From JBQTHI01 sp052390035 (GTDB taxonomy: Bacteria > Actinomycetota > Acidimicrobiia > Spongiisociales > ZC4RG35), in the NCBI GenBank assembly GCA_052390035.1, contig JBQTHI010000044.1, positions 1 to 64,000 on the forward strand: a DNA stretch of 64,000 nt, given 5' to 3'. Within the stretch, counting starts at the first letter, position 1. Each line of letters begins with the position of its first letter. Under the pieces are notes generated by a model that was not told where the DNA came from, searched no databases, and saw only the letters and a list, made by a program, of their open reading frames with translations. Shown here one piece after another: positions 39,270-48,012 of this stretch. The translations under genes were made by a program, and so were the position numbers.

Positions 39270-41074
39270 GCTTCCTCATACCCACCGCCTTGGGTCTGGC
39301 GGCTCTGGCCGGGCCCCTCATCGTCCTATACATGCTCCGATCCCGACGACCACGCATCGAAGTGGCAAGCACCATGTTGTGGGAGAAGGTCGAGGTCCCG
39401 GTGTCCTCGGCCGTCCCGTGGCAAAAGCTGAAAATGACACCGCTTCTCATTCTCCAGCTGTTGGTGCTCGCCGGTTTCGTGCTCACCCTGGCCCGGCCGT
39501 TCTACACCCAGGCGACATTGCTCGGCCCCCACACCGTGTTTGTGTTCGACACCTCGGGCTCGATGGCGATGGCCGATCGCCTGGAAAAAGCTGTATCCAA
39601 CTCCCGCCGGCTGCTCACCGACCTCTCTTCTGACAACCAGGTATCGATCATCAACGCCGGGCCGGTGCCGAGAGTGTTGGTCGCTTTCGCCCGTGACCCC
39701 GAACTGGTCGAAACCGGCCTCGACTCCCTCGTGCCAACCGGCGGGCGTGCTGACCTGTCGGGTGCCATCCGCCTCGCCCGCGGTCTGGCCACCCCCGACC
39801 ACCCCACCAACATCCTCATCTTCTCCGATGGGGGCGACGCCGTGCTTCCCGAAGAGCCCGTGGTGGGGGCCGAGCTGATCCTCTTTGACGACTTCGGCCC
39901 AAATCTGGCGATCACCTCCTGGTCGCTGGAACCGTCGACCGAAGGTACCACCAGGGCCTTTCTGCAAGTCGCCAATTTCTCGACCGAAGAGCGCACCGTC
40001 AGGGCGGAGGTAGCCGTCAACGGCCTGGCCGCCGGTCTGCTTGATCTGGACGTACCCGCTCAGGGGAACGCTCGGCGGACCACCCCGATCGACGCCGGTG
40101 CCGGGGACGTGGTTTCGGTCTCGCTGGTCGGCAACGAGGATTCCCTTCCGCTTGATGATCGGGCCGATCTGTTGGTGGGTGGCGGACCGGATCGGGAGGT
40201 GACATTGAGCGGTGAGGGATCACCGTTCCTCGAAGCATTGATCGATGCAGTTCCCGGATTCTCGACGAATACCGCCAACGACGGTGGCGACCTTCAGGTC
40301 ATCGATCGCGGGGATCAATATGACATCGACCGGCCAACCTGGCTCATTGCCCCGACCACCCCCCCTGAGGGGGTCACCTTGATTGAATTCGTTCGGAACA
40401 CGGCGGTGACCTATCAGCGGCCCGGTGAGCCGATTCTCGATTCGGTCGACCTATCACAGATGGCTGTGGCAGAGGCTCAGGTGGTGGATGCCCCCCGCTG
40501 GCTGACTCTGGTCAGGGCGGGCGAAGTGCCCCTGATCCTGCTGGGGGAGGTGAGCGGACACCGCGTGGCGTATTTCACTTTTGATCTGACTCATTCCAAC
40601 CTGCCCATCCAAATCGGGTTTCCGATTTTGGGCGCTCGTCTGCTCGATTGGCTGGCAGGCGGTAGTGCAGGAGCCGTCCTAACCGAACCTGCCGGCAGCC
40701 CGATCCAGTTGACCGCCGCCCCCGGCTCCACCATTTTCGTAACCACGCCCAACGGGGAGCGCAGACAACTCGCCGAGGGCGCTACGTCATTTGTGGATAC
40801 GGGAGCACCCGGCGTCTATCGAGTGGCATCAGTTGACGCCGACGGCGCCGTAAGTGAAGGTCCCTCCGCGGTGCGCACCTTCGTCGCTGAAGAATCGGCG
40901 GGAAGCTCCCGGCTGATCACCACCACCGGAGCCGCCACCGAGACCGAAGAGCCATCGGTGCTGATCAGGGAGTGGGCTCCTTGGGTCATTTCCGTGGTGG
41001 TGGTGTTGATGGCCATCGAGTGGTGGGTTGGCCACCAGCGGCCCTTCTTACCTCGCCGGCGGGTCACCGCATGA
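39266..41074 (+). CDS. BatA-like membrane protein with von Willebrand A domain
   Basis: A 602-aa membrane protein. It starts VSFLIPTALGLAALAGPLIVLYML and then RSRRPRIEVASTMLWE, the BatA N-terminal signature, with a second helix near 60-80. The VWA domain (about 90-215) has an intact MIDAS, FVFDTSGSMAMADR, and FSDGGDAV near the end. Beta-rich extracytoplasmic sequence follows, then a C-terminal helix (WVISVVVVLMAIEWWVGH) and a basic tail. With no cytoplasmic loop of size, the VWA domain probably lies on one defined side, as in Bacteroides BatA. A partner of MoxR is expected. Confidence 0.85.
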   Translation: MSFLIPTALGLAALAGPLIVLYMLRSRRPRIEVASTMLWEKVEVPVSSAVPWQKLKMTPLLILQLLVLAGFVLTLARPFYTQATLLGPHTVFVFDTSGSMAMADRLEKAVSNSRRLLTDLSSDNQVSIINAGPVPRVLVAFARDPELVETGLDSLVPTGGRADLSGAIRLARGLATPDHPTNILIFSDGGDAVLPEEPVVGAELILFDDFGPNLAITSWSLEPSTEGTTRAFLQVANFSTEERTVRAEVAVNGLAAGLLDLDVPAQGNARRTTPIDAGAGDVVSVSLVGNEDSLPLDDRADLLVGGGPDREVTLSGEGSPFLEALIDAVPGFSTNTANDGGDLQVIDRGDQYDIDRPTWLIAPTTPPEGVTLIEFVRNTAVTYQRPGEPILDSVDLSQMAVAEAQVVDAPRWLTLVRAGEVPLILLGEVSGHRVAYFTFDLTHSNLPIQIGFPILGARLLDWLAGGSAGAVLTEPAGSPIQLTAAPGSTIFVTTPNGERRQLAEGATSFVDTGAPGVYRVASVDADGAVSEGPSAVRTFVAEESAGSSRLITTTGAATETEEPSVLIREWAPWVISVVVVLMAIEWWVGHQRPFLPRRRVTA

Positions 41075-43770
41075 GGTTCGCCCATCCCTGGTGGTTGGTG
41101 GCCATACCCCCCGTTCTGGGGCTGACCTGGCTAGTCGCCCGGCGCGGGGGACGAGCGGTTTCACGGCGTCAACATCGGTGGGCGCTCGGGATTCGCCTTG
41201 GCGGGTTGCTGCTCTTGGTCACTGCCGCCGCCCAACCGATCGTCACCAGATCGGTGGACGATCGTGCGGTCCTGTTTCTGCTTGATCGGTCTGCTTCGGT
41301 ATCGGATTCGGCCCGCGCCGCGCAGGAGGCTTTCCTGAGTGCGGCGCTGGCCGAAGGCAGAGCCGATGGGCGGACCGCGGTGGCGGTGTTTGGCCGCGAC
41401 AGTCGACTCGACTCGGCGTTCACCGTTGACAGGTCCGGAGGCCCGATCAGGACGATCCCTGACGACTCGGCGACCGACATCGCTTCGGCCCTGCAAGCCG
41501 CCGCTTCGTTGATGCCCTCGGAGGGTTCACGGCGCATCGTCCTCCTCACCGATCTGGTCCCCACTACGGGCGACGTCGGCCCGGCGATCCGTCAGCTGGC
41601 AGAACAAGGCGTGGCGGTGGATGTCGTCGAGCTGGCGTCCGCTCGAACCCCCGATGCCCTGGTCGAATCGGTGATCCTGCCTCCAGCAGTGCGCGAGGGT
41701 GACACCGTGCCGGTTACGGCGGTGATTCGCTCCAATCAGGCAGGGTCGGCCGTGGTGGCGGTGAGATCCGGCGATGGTGACGAGCAGCGGATTCCCGTCC
41801 AGGTGGTGGCTGGGCGCAACGAGGTATCGCTCGAAGTCAACGCGGTGGGAGTCGGGTTCCTCCCGGTTTCGATCCAGGTCGAAACGGAGTTCGATACGAG
41901 ACCGGAGAACAATCGGGCGGAGGGGATCACCCGAATTCTCGGCCCTGCCCGAGTGGCGGTGGTGGAGGGAGTCGCCGGAGAGGCCGAGGCGCTGGGTGAG
42001 GCGCTCGTCGCCGGAGGAATCGAGGCCGACCTTCGGCGTTCGATCCCCACGGAGGGGGAGCTGCTCAGCTATGACGCGGTCGTCCTGGTGAATGTCGATC
42101 AGCCGGGACTGGTGGAATCGGAGAACCTCTCGGCGTTTGTTGAAGATCTCGGGCGTGGACTGGTGGTTGTTGGTGGCGACCGGGCTTTTGGGCTTGGTGA
42201 CTACCACGAGACGCCGCTTGAGGCGGTGCTTCCCGTGAGTTCGAATCCGGACGACCTGGTGAGGCGTCAGCCGGTGGCGGAGGTGCTGGTCATCGACTCC
42301 TCCGGGTCGATGGGTGCCTGTCACTGCAACATGGGCCAGGCCGCCGAAGGTGGGGTGGTGAAAACCGATATCGCCAAGGCCGGAGCGGAGCTCGCCATCA
42401 ACGCCCTCACCGACGATGATCGGGTTGGTGTGCTGGCGTTCTCATCAGGCACGGACTGGGTGATTCCCCTGGCGCCCCGCTCAACCATCACCGACCCGGC
42501 GGGGGCTCTCGGGGTGATCACTCCCAATGGTGACACCGAGATCTCCAACGCCCTTGAGGTGGCGCTTGACGAGCTGGCCGGCGCTCCCGAGCAGCTCCGC
42601 CACATCGTCCTCTTTACCGACGGGTGGGATCCGAGCGATGCTGCCCTATTGCCAATGGCGCGGGAAATCGCCGATGCCGGAGTGACTCTTTCGGTGTTGG
42701 GCACCGGGGAGGGTCCGGGCACGACTCTGAGCCGGATGGCCGAGCTGGGCGGCGGACGTTTTTACGCCGGCACGGACCTGGAGGCGGTTCCGGAGGTCTT
42801 CGTCGAGGAGACTTTGATCGTTGCCCGCAATCTGGCCGTCGAGGGGACCTTCTTTCCGATCCTCGCTGCCCCATCTCCCGTCACCCAGGATCTGACCGCC
42901 TCCCCACCCCTGCTCGGTTATGTGCTGACCAAGGCCAAAGGAAGTGCTTCGCTCCTGATGGAGATCGGGCAGGCCGACCCGCTTCTTGCCACCTGGCAGC
43001 GCGGGCTGGGGCGGGCCACCGTCTGGACGTCGGATGCCACCGTCCGGTGGTCGAGCCAGTGGGTGGACTGGGAGGAGTATGCGGACTTCTGGGGTCGTTT
43101 GGTAAGAGACGTGTTGCCAGCGGGGCGGGAGAATCCGCCAGCCGTTCACGTCGAAGACGGCCGGCTGGTCATTTCCTACCAACAGCAGGGCACCGACCTC
43201 GACGCCTCCGCCTCGGCCCGGGTTCGCCGGCCCGACGGCGAGGTAATCGAAGTCCCCATGGACCGGGTGAGCGGCTCCGATTTCTCCGCCCGGGTAGCCC
43301 TGGGCCCGGCCGGCGCCTATTGGGTCGCCGTCACCGTTGACAATCCCGATGGCTCGCAGATTGTTTCCGGAGCAGGGGCAGTTTCCGCCTATGAAGAGGA
43401 GTTCGCCTTCCGCGAGCCGGATCCGGCGTTGGGGGCCGCCATCACGACGATCACCGGCGGGAGGCTCAACCCCGGACCAGCAACCGTGTTCGATCCGGCC
43501 CCCGTGCGGGGACGGGCCGAAGTTTCCTTCTGGCCGTGGTTGGCCGCCGCCGCTCTGGCTCTCTTCCTCCTCGACGTGGCCTTGAGCCGGCTGCTGCTCG
43601 GGGAGGGTGACGCCCAGGCCTGGCGGGAAGGGCTGACTTCAACCGGCCGTGGCAGGGAGAGGCGGCGGGTGGCGCGGGCAGTTGAAGAGGCCACGACCAG
43701 TCGGGAGGCACCGCCGGTTCTCTCCGACTCGGAGACCCTCGAACGCCTGATGCGCCGTAAACGACGATGA
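41071..43770 (+). CDS. Large membrane protein with two von Willebrand A domains and a GATase-like domain
   Basis: An 899-aa protein. N-terminal helices lie at about 5-25 and 42-62 (LGGLLLLVTAAAQPIV). The first VWA domain (about 70-200) has FLLDRSASVSDS. A beta-sandwich follows, then a class I glutamine amidotransferase-like fold (about 290-390) with YDAVVLVNVDQPG and GLVVVGGDRAFGLGDYHETP. The second VWA (about 405-590) has MIDAS VIDSSGSMG followed by an unusual CHC insert. A C-terminal helix (VSFWPWLAAAALALFLLDVALSRLL) and basic tail finish the protein. The mix matches the large VWA protein of MoxR/Bat-type operons. It overlaps the previous gene by ATGA. Confidence 0.82.
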   Translation: MRFAHPWWLVAIPPVLGLTWLVARRGGRAVSRRQHRWALGIRLGGLLLLVTAAAQPIVTRSVDDRAVLFLLDRSASVSDSARAAQEAFLSAALAEGRADGRTAVAVFGRDSRLDSAFTVDRSGGPIRTIPDDSATDIASALQAAASLMPSEGSRRIVLLTDLVPTTGDVGPAIRQLAEQGVAVDVVELASARTPDALVESVILPPAVREGDTVPVTAVIRSNQAGSAVVAVRSGDGDEQRIPVQVVAGRNEVSLEVNAVGVGFLPVSIQVETEFDTRPENNRAEGITRILGPARVAVVEGVAGEAEALGEALVAGGIEADLRRSIPTEGELLSYDAVVLVNVDQPGLVESENLSAFVEDLGRGLVVVGGDRAFGLGDYHETPLEAVLPVSSNPDDLVRRQPVAEVLVIDSSGSMGACHCNMGQAAEGGVVKTDIAKAGAELAINALTDDDRVGVLAFSSGTDWVIPLAPRSTITDPAGALGVITPNGDTEISNALEVALDELAGAPEQLRHIVLFTDGWDPSDAALLPMAREIADAGVTLSVLGTGEGPGTTLSRMAELGGGRFYAGTDLEAVPEVFVEETLIVARNLAVEGTFFPILAAPSPVTQDLTASPPLLGYVLTKAKGSASLLMEIGQADPLLATWQRGLGRATVWTSDATVRWSSQWVDWEEYADFWGRLVRDVLPAGRENPPAVHVEDGRLVISYQQQGTDLDASASARVRRPDGEVIEVPMDRVSGSDFSARVALGPAGAYWVAVTVDNPDGSQIVSGAGAVSAYEEEFAFREPDPALGAAITTITGGRLNPGPATVFDPAPVRGRAEVSFWPWLAAAALALFLLDVALSRLLLGEGDAQAWREGLTSTGRGRERRRVARAVEEATTSREAPPVLSDSETLERLMRRKRR

Positions 43771-43797
43771 CCGTGTCCGAGCGAGAGGGCGGTTACC

Positions 43798-43803
43798 TAC
43801 CAT
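43798..43803 (+). promoter_or_regulatory. -10 element TACCAT for the AI-2E-like transporter gene
   Basis: TACCAT ends 7 bases before GTG 43811 but only 4 bases before ATG 43808, so the site favours GTG 43811 as the leaderless start. Confidence 0.4.
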
Positions 43804-43810
43804 CCGCATG

Positions 43811-44908
43811 GTGACCGCAAAGCGACGTCAGGCTGAGAAGCCCCCCGCGTGGCTCTCCCGGGCTGTGATAATCGTCGTCGGGATCCTGGCACTGGCGGCG
43901 GCGGCGGGCTTGGTCCTTTATCGCATCCGCGGGCTGTTCTATATGCTTTTCCTCGCCACCTTCGTGGCAATTGCTCTTGAACCGGCCGTGCAGCGACTCG
44001 TCAGGCGTGGGTGGAAGCGTTCCCGGGCAACCCAGCTCGTCTTTTTTGTCGCCGCCCTGCTTTTCGCCGGGTTCCTGGTTGCCCTCATCCCGGTGTTCGT
44101 TGCCCAGGCGGCCCGTCTCATCGAGACCGTGCCGCTTTATCTCGAAGACCTACAGCAGCTTGCCTCCACCTACTTTCAAATCGAGCTGGTCGATCCGGAC
44201 ATCACCGGACAATTCGAGGACCTGGGAGGCCTTTTGCGCCAATATGCCTCGGAGGTGGCGGGAGGAATCTTCGCCATCGGCAACACCGTCTTCGGTGCCG
44301 TCTTCCAATTGGTCACCGTGACCCTGTTCGCCTACTACCTGGTCGCTGTAGGTCCGACCTGGAGACGGGCGCTCTTGTCAACCCTGCCGCCCGAGCGTCA
44401 GCGCGAGGCGCTCAACATCTGGGAGGTATCGGTCGCCAAGACCGGGGGATACGTCTATTCGCGCCTGGTGCTGGCCGTCGTTGCCGGGATATTCACCTTC
44501 CTGGTGCTGATCATCCTGCGGGTCCCGTCGGCCGCCGCCCTGGCCGTATGGATGGGGGTGCTCTCCCAGTTCGTTCCGGTCATCGGTACCTACGTCGGGC
44601 TCGTATTGCCGGGTCTGGCTGCCCTGGCCTTAAGTCCTCTCACGGCGCTGTGGGTCATTGTTGCCTTGGTCGGCTACCAGCAGATAGAAAACTATCTGAT
44701 CGCCCCCAGGGTTACCGCCCGTACGATGGCGATGCACCCGGCGGTCACCATCGGAGCTCTGATCGCTGGAGCGAGCCTCCTCGGGGCGATGGGAGCGGTG
44801 CTGGCCCTCCCCGTGGCGGCGACCATCCAGGCATTGATCTCGACAACACTCCAGCGCCATACCCTGGTGGACTCGCCCTACCTCGAGGATCTGGTTGAGC
44901 GGGTTTGA
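43811..44908 (+). CDS. AI-2E family transporter (PerM/YdgG type)
   Basis: A 365-aa integral membrane protein with about eight helices. The N-terminal pair (AVIIVVGILALAAAAGLVLY, LFYMLFLATFVAIALEPAVQRLVRRGW) and the C-terminal block (GVLSQFVPVIGTYVGLVLPGLAAL, then NYLIAPRVTARTMAMHPAVTIGALIAGASLLGAMGAVLALPVAATIQ) match the family. Members export autoinducer-2 in E. coli or act as sodium/proton antiporters elsewhere, so the substrate here is open. It follows the VWA operon by 40 bases with its own predicted promoter. ATG 43808 is one codon upstream. Confidence 0.9.
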   Translation: MTAKRRQAEKPPAWLSRAVIIVVGILALAAAAGLVLYRIRGLFYMLFLATFVAIALEPAVQRLVRRGWKRSRATQLVFFVAALLFAGFLVALIPVFVAQAARLIETVPLYLEDLQQLASTYFQIELVDPDITGQFEDLGGLLRQYASEVAGGIFAIGNTVFGAVFQLVTVTLFAYYLVAVGPTWRRALLSTLPPERQREALNIWEVSVAKTGGYVYSRLVLAVVAGIFTFLVLIILRVPSAAALAVWMGVLSQFVPVIGTYVGLVLPGLAALALSPLTALWVIVALVGYQQIENYLIAPRVTARTMAMHPAVTIGALIAGASLLGAMGAVLALPVAATIQALISTTLQRHTLVDSPYLEDLVERV

Positions 44909-44977
44909 AGTTCCACTAACTGTTGGACCTGCAAGAAGCGGTAGCTCGTCGGGGGCCCGGTTTAGCATGATCAGCCG

Positions 44978-45814
44978 ATGTCGACCCACGTCGAAGAAAG
45001 ACGCCGTCTCAGCGCCTGGCCTTTGATCGTCAACTCGATCTTCGCCTCCACGTTTGGCATCTTCATGGCGATGTTGATCGACTCACTGGGCCGGGCCATC
45101 CTCGCTCTCGTGCTCGAGCAGGGTCCGGTCGTCTTTCACGACCGGGTGGAGCTCGCCGGTGACAACCCCGTGACCCTGGCGGGTGGCGCCATAGCTGCCC
45201 TCGTTGCCGGAGGCCTTTTCCTCGCCGTATATCCGGGCAGTACCCGCCACGACGCCTCTCGTCTGGCGGTGCTTTGGCTGATCCTGCATTGCCTGCGGCA
45301 GGGATTTGTCCCCCTGGCCCTCGCGGCGGTTGACGCCGATTCCGATGTTGCAGTTGCCCTCGCCACCTTCGAGCTCCCCTCGGGAATCAATACCGTGGTG
45401 GGGGCGGCCGGAGCGATCGGCCTGCTGCTGGTCTCGCTGGCTGCCGCCCCGGCATTTCTTGCTTTTTCCACCACCCGGCGGGAGATCAGCACCCCAACCC
45501 GGCGGGTTGCCTACGTCGCCAGGATCGGCCTCCTCCCCGGCCTGGTCAGCGGATTGCTGGCCGCGGTTGGATTCTTCGTCTTGAATTCGGACAGCGGCCT
45601 GGTCACAACTTTGCCCTTCTTTGGCGCTTTCACCATCGCCACCCTCCTCGCCGCTCCGGGAACGCGTACCGTCCAAGCGGATCAGAGCGCCACCACCCAG
45701 AAGTTCTCGTGGGGACTCTTGCTCGCGGTGGCAGTCATCTTCTCGCTCTTCTATTACGCCCTGGCGCGAGGCATCCCGATCCCCCCCGACCCGGACGGCT
45801 TCTTCGCGACATGA
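44978..45814 (+). CDS. Membrane protein of unknown function
   Basis: A 278-aa protein not recognised by family. It has seven or eight hydrophobic helices separated by short polar loops: for example VNSIFASTFGIFMAMLIDSL, LAGGAIAALVAGGLFLAVY, VVGAAGAIGLLLVSLAAAPAFL, IGLLPGLVSGLLAAVGFFVL and FSWGLLLAVAVIFSLFYYALARG. A notable loop is YPGSTRHDASRLAVLWLILHCLRQGFVPLAL. ATG 44978 is 9 bases after TAGCAT. It is followed by MogA after a five-codon minicistron, so it might be linked to molybdenum-enzyme maturation, but this is only context. Confidence 0.7.
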   Translation: MSTHVEERRRLSAWPLIVNSIFASTFGIFMAMLIDSLGRAILALVLEQGPVVFHDRVELAGDNPVTLAGGAIAALVAGGLFLAVYPGSTRHDASRLAVLWLILHCLRQGFVPLALAAVDADSDVAVALATFELPSGINTVVGAAGAIGLLLVSLAAAPAFLAFSTTRREISTPTRRVAYVARIGLLPGLVSGLLAAVGFFVLNSDSGLVTTLPFFGAFTIATLLAAPGTRTVQADQSATTQKFSWGLLLAVAVIFSLFYYALARGIPIPPDPDGFFAT

Positions 45815-45828
45815 CCGCTTCCTGTTGA
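45811..45828 (+). other. Five-codon minicistron before the MogA-like gene
   Basis: ATG 45811 overlaps the TGA of the membrane protein gene, encodes MTASC, and its TGA overlaps a TTG at 45825 that is in frame with the MogA-like start. It is the same stop/start relay layout as at 39246. Confidence 0.3.
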
Positions 45829-45839
45829 TCCAGCCGCGG

Positions 45840-46349
45840 ATGATTGGGGCCGCCGTCCTCACCATCTCCGATGGCGTCGCCGCCGGTGAGCGACAGGACA
45901 TCTCGGGAGACTTGCTGGCGGGTCTGCTCCAAGCCGATGGTTTTGAAGTCGTCCAACGGAGGATCGTTGCCGACGACCGCCGCCTGATAGCTGCCGGCTT
46001 GACGGAGCTTTGTGGTCAAGCTCGCCTCGTGGTGACCACCGGTGGCACCGGCCTCGGCCCCCGCGACGTCACGCCCGAAGCAACCCGTGACGTGATTGAT
46101 CGGGAGGCTCCCGGGATCGCCCAGCTAATGATGGCGGCGGGACTGGCCGCCACTCCCTTGGCTTCGCTCTCCCGGGCGGTGGTGGGCACCCTGGGCGAGG
46201 CTCTGGTCGTGAACCTCCCCGGTAACCCACGAGCCGTGGAAGAAGCGCTGGCGGCGATCGCCCCGGTCCTCCGTCACGCCCTCGACCTGATCGCCGGTGA
46301 TACGGCGCACGGACCGCAAACCCAGGGTTCCAGCCAACGATATCGTTAG
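45840..46349 (+). CDS. Molybdopterin adenylyltransferase (MogA/MoaB family)
   Basis: A 169-aa protein that adenylates molybdopterin before molybdenum insertion. MIGAAVLTISDGVAAGERQDISG and VVTTGGTGLGPRDVTPEATRDVIDREAPGIAQLM are the MogA/MoaB fingerprint, and LVVNLPGNPRAVEEALAAIAPVLRHAL closes the domain. TTG 45825 would add five residues and fits the minicistron relay. Next come XdhC- and CoxG-like genes, so it probably serves a molybdenum hydroxylase. Confidence 0.9.
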   Translation: MIGAAVLTISDGVAAGERQDISGDLLAGLLQADGFEVVQRRIVADDRRLIAAGLTELCGQARLVVTTGGTGLGPRDVTPEATRDVIDREAPGIAQLMMAAGLAATPLASLSRAVVGTLGEALVVNLPGNPRAVEEALAAIAPVLRHALDLIAGDTAHGPQTQGSSQRYR

Positions 46350-46381
46350 TTGCAGCCCCGAGAATGGGACGGCCATACAGC

Positions 46382-46387
46382 TAGCCT
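46382..46387 (+). promoter_or_regulatory. -10 element TAGCCT for xdhC
   Basis: TAGCCT ends 6 bases before GTG 46394, with no Shine-Dalgarno sequence. Confidence 0.45.
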
Positions 46388-46393
46388 GCCGTC

Positions 46394-47446
46394 GTGGCCG
46401 CCGACGATCCGCAGATCTTTGCTGCCATCTCTGACTGGACCGATCGGGGGGTGGCCTTTGCCCTGGCTACGGTGATCGGGGTGCGCGGCTCCACGTACCG
46501 AGGCCTGGCCGCTCGCCAGCTGATGGCAGCCGACGGCACCTCGGTAGGTACCGTTTCGGGTGGCTGCCTTGATCAGGATCTGACCCTCGTTGTTGGGAAG
46601 GTGTTGGCGACCGGCCAGCCGACCAAGATCGAGTTCGACCTCACCGCCGACGACGAAGCAGTGTGGGGGTGGGGCATCGGTTGCAACGGCGCCACCGAAC
46701 TGCTGGTCGAACCGGCCGACGGTGCCCGTCGGCTCGTCGAGGCCGTGGAGTCTCATCCCGCCGCCGTCCTCCACGTCTTAAGCGGGGAACACCTTGGTGA
46801 ACATTGGTCGCTACCGGCCGCCGATCCCGCCTGGGGTGAGCTGGTGGCGGCGGCCCACGCCGACGGACGGAACCGACGGGTCACCATCGACGAGGTCGAC
46901 TACCTCCTAGAGATCGTCGCCCGCAAGCCCCGACTGGTCGTCTGCGGCGCTGGTCATGACGCCGTGCCGCTGGTGAGCCTCGGCTCCGAGCTTGGATTCG
47001 AGGTGACGGTGGTCGACGACCGTCGCGCCTTCCTGACGCGGGAGCGATTTCCACACGCCGCCGCGCTGGTCCATTGCGCTCCCTCCGAGCTGGCCGCCCA
47101 CGTCCCCATCGACCCGGCTACCTCGGTGGTGGTCATGTCCCACAACTATGTGCGGGATGTCGACTTCATCGGTTCGCTGCTTGGACGGCGGGCGGGATAC
47201 ATAGGCTGCCTGGGCCCTGGAGAGAGACTCGAGCGGATATTGAAGGACCTCGAAGCATCGGCTCGGGTGATATCCCCCGAAGATCGCCAACACCTCCATG
47301 GTCCCGCCGGGCTCGACCTCGGCGCCGACGGCCCGGTGGAGATCGCCTGGTCGGTGCTCTCCGAGATCCTCGCGGTTCGCCGGCACAGGCAAGGCGGTTT
47401 TCTGGTCGACAAGAAAGGGCCTGCCGGCCTGAGGCGGATACCGTAA
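46394..47446 (+). CDS. XdhC/CoxI family molybdenum-enzyme maturation factor
   Basis: A 350-aa protein of the XdhC/CoxI family, which binds molybdenum cofactor and helps sulfurate and insert it into xanthine dehydrogenase- or CO dehydrogenase-type enzymes. The N-terminal domain has FALATVIGVRGSTYRGLAARQLMAADGTSVGTVSGGCLD with the conserved Cys, followed by WGWGIGCNGATELLVEP. The C-terminal Rossmann domain has LVVCGAGHDAVPLVSLGSELGF and MSHNYVRDVDFIGSLLGRRAGYIGCLGP. CoxG follows after 14 bases. The hydroxylase itself is not encoded in this window. Confidence 0.92.
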   Translation: MAADDPQIFAAISDWTDRGVAFALATVIGVRGSTYRGLAARQLMAADGTSVGTVSGGCLDQDLTLVVGKVLATGQPTKIEFDLTADDEAVWGWGIGCNGATELLVEPADGARRLVEAVESHPAAVLHVLSGEHLGEHWSLPAADPAWGELVAAAHADGRNRRVTIDEVDYLLEIVARKPRLVVCGAGHDAVPLVSLGSELGFEVTVVDDRRAFLTRERFPHAAALVHCAPSELAAHVPIDPATSVVVMSHNYVRDVDFIGSLLGRRAGYIGCLGPGERLERILKDLEASARVISPEDRQHLHGPAGLDLGADGPVEIAWSVLSEILAVRRHRQGGFLVDKKGPAGLRRIP

Positions 47447-47460
47447 CCAGAGGAGGCACG

Positions 47461-48012
47461 GTGGAAATTTCAGAGGAGTTCGAGGTGGCTCGGACCGTCG
47501 CGGCGGTATGGGACATCTTTCAGGACGTACCGGCGGTCGCTCAATGCCTCCCCGGTGCAACCCTCACCGAGGACAAAGGTGGCAATGTCTACGCCGGCAA
47601 TGTTTCGGTCAAACTCGGGCCGATAGCCACCACCTTCGAAGGAGAGGCGGTCATCACGCCCGATGAGGCCAGCCGCCGGGCTTTGATAGATGGCAAGGGG
47701 GTTGATCGGCGCGGCGGTAGCCGAGGGCAGGTGAAGGTCACCTATGTGTTGACCCCCACCGACGGCGGAGGGACGAAGGTGGCGATCCGCGCGGACGTCA
47801 CCATCGCCGGGCCGGCGGCACAGTTCGGACGCACCGGTCTCATACAGGAGATGAGCCGGCGGCTAATCGCCGACTTTGTGAGCTGTCTGGAGGCCAAACT
47901 GGCGGCACCGACTGAGGACGCGGCCGCGGCCATCAAAGCCGAACTCAGGCCTCTGCGGCTCTTTTGGGCAAGTCTGCTGGCCTGGTTGAAGAGGCTCTTC
48001 GCCCGCAGATGA
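47461..48012 (+). CDS. CoxG-like SRPBCC protein (CO dehydrogenase subunit G family)
   Basis: A 183-aa protein with the CoxG fold: EISEEFEVARTVAAVWDIFQDVPAVAQCLPGATLTE, then KLGPIATTFEGEAVITPDEASRRA and GQVKVTYVLTPTDGGGTKVAIRADVTIAGPAAQFGR. The C-terminal 40 residues are a hydrophobic and basic tail (LFWASLLAWLKRLFARR), which fits the membrane anchoring of molybdenum hydroxylases ascribed to CoxG. GTG 47461 has AGAGGAGG upstream. It overlaps the next gene by ATGA. Confidence 0.9.
   Translation: MEISEEFEVARTVAAVWDIFQDVPAVAQCLPGATLTEDKGGNVYAGNVSVKLGPIATTFEGEAVITPDEASRRALIDGKGVDRRGGSRGQVKVTYVLTPTDGGGTKVAIRADVTIAGPAAQFGRTGLIQEMSRRLIADFVSCLEAKLAAPTEDAAAAIKAELRPLRLFWASLLAWLKRLFARR

Noticed and set aside
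31694..43770. Operon as a phage-defence island (MoxR-VWA ternary systems)
   Set aside because: No nuclease, integrase, transposon or composition break was seen, and the VWA proteins are membrane-anchored as in envelope-type Bat operons.
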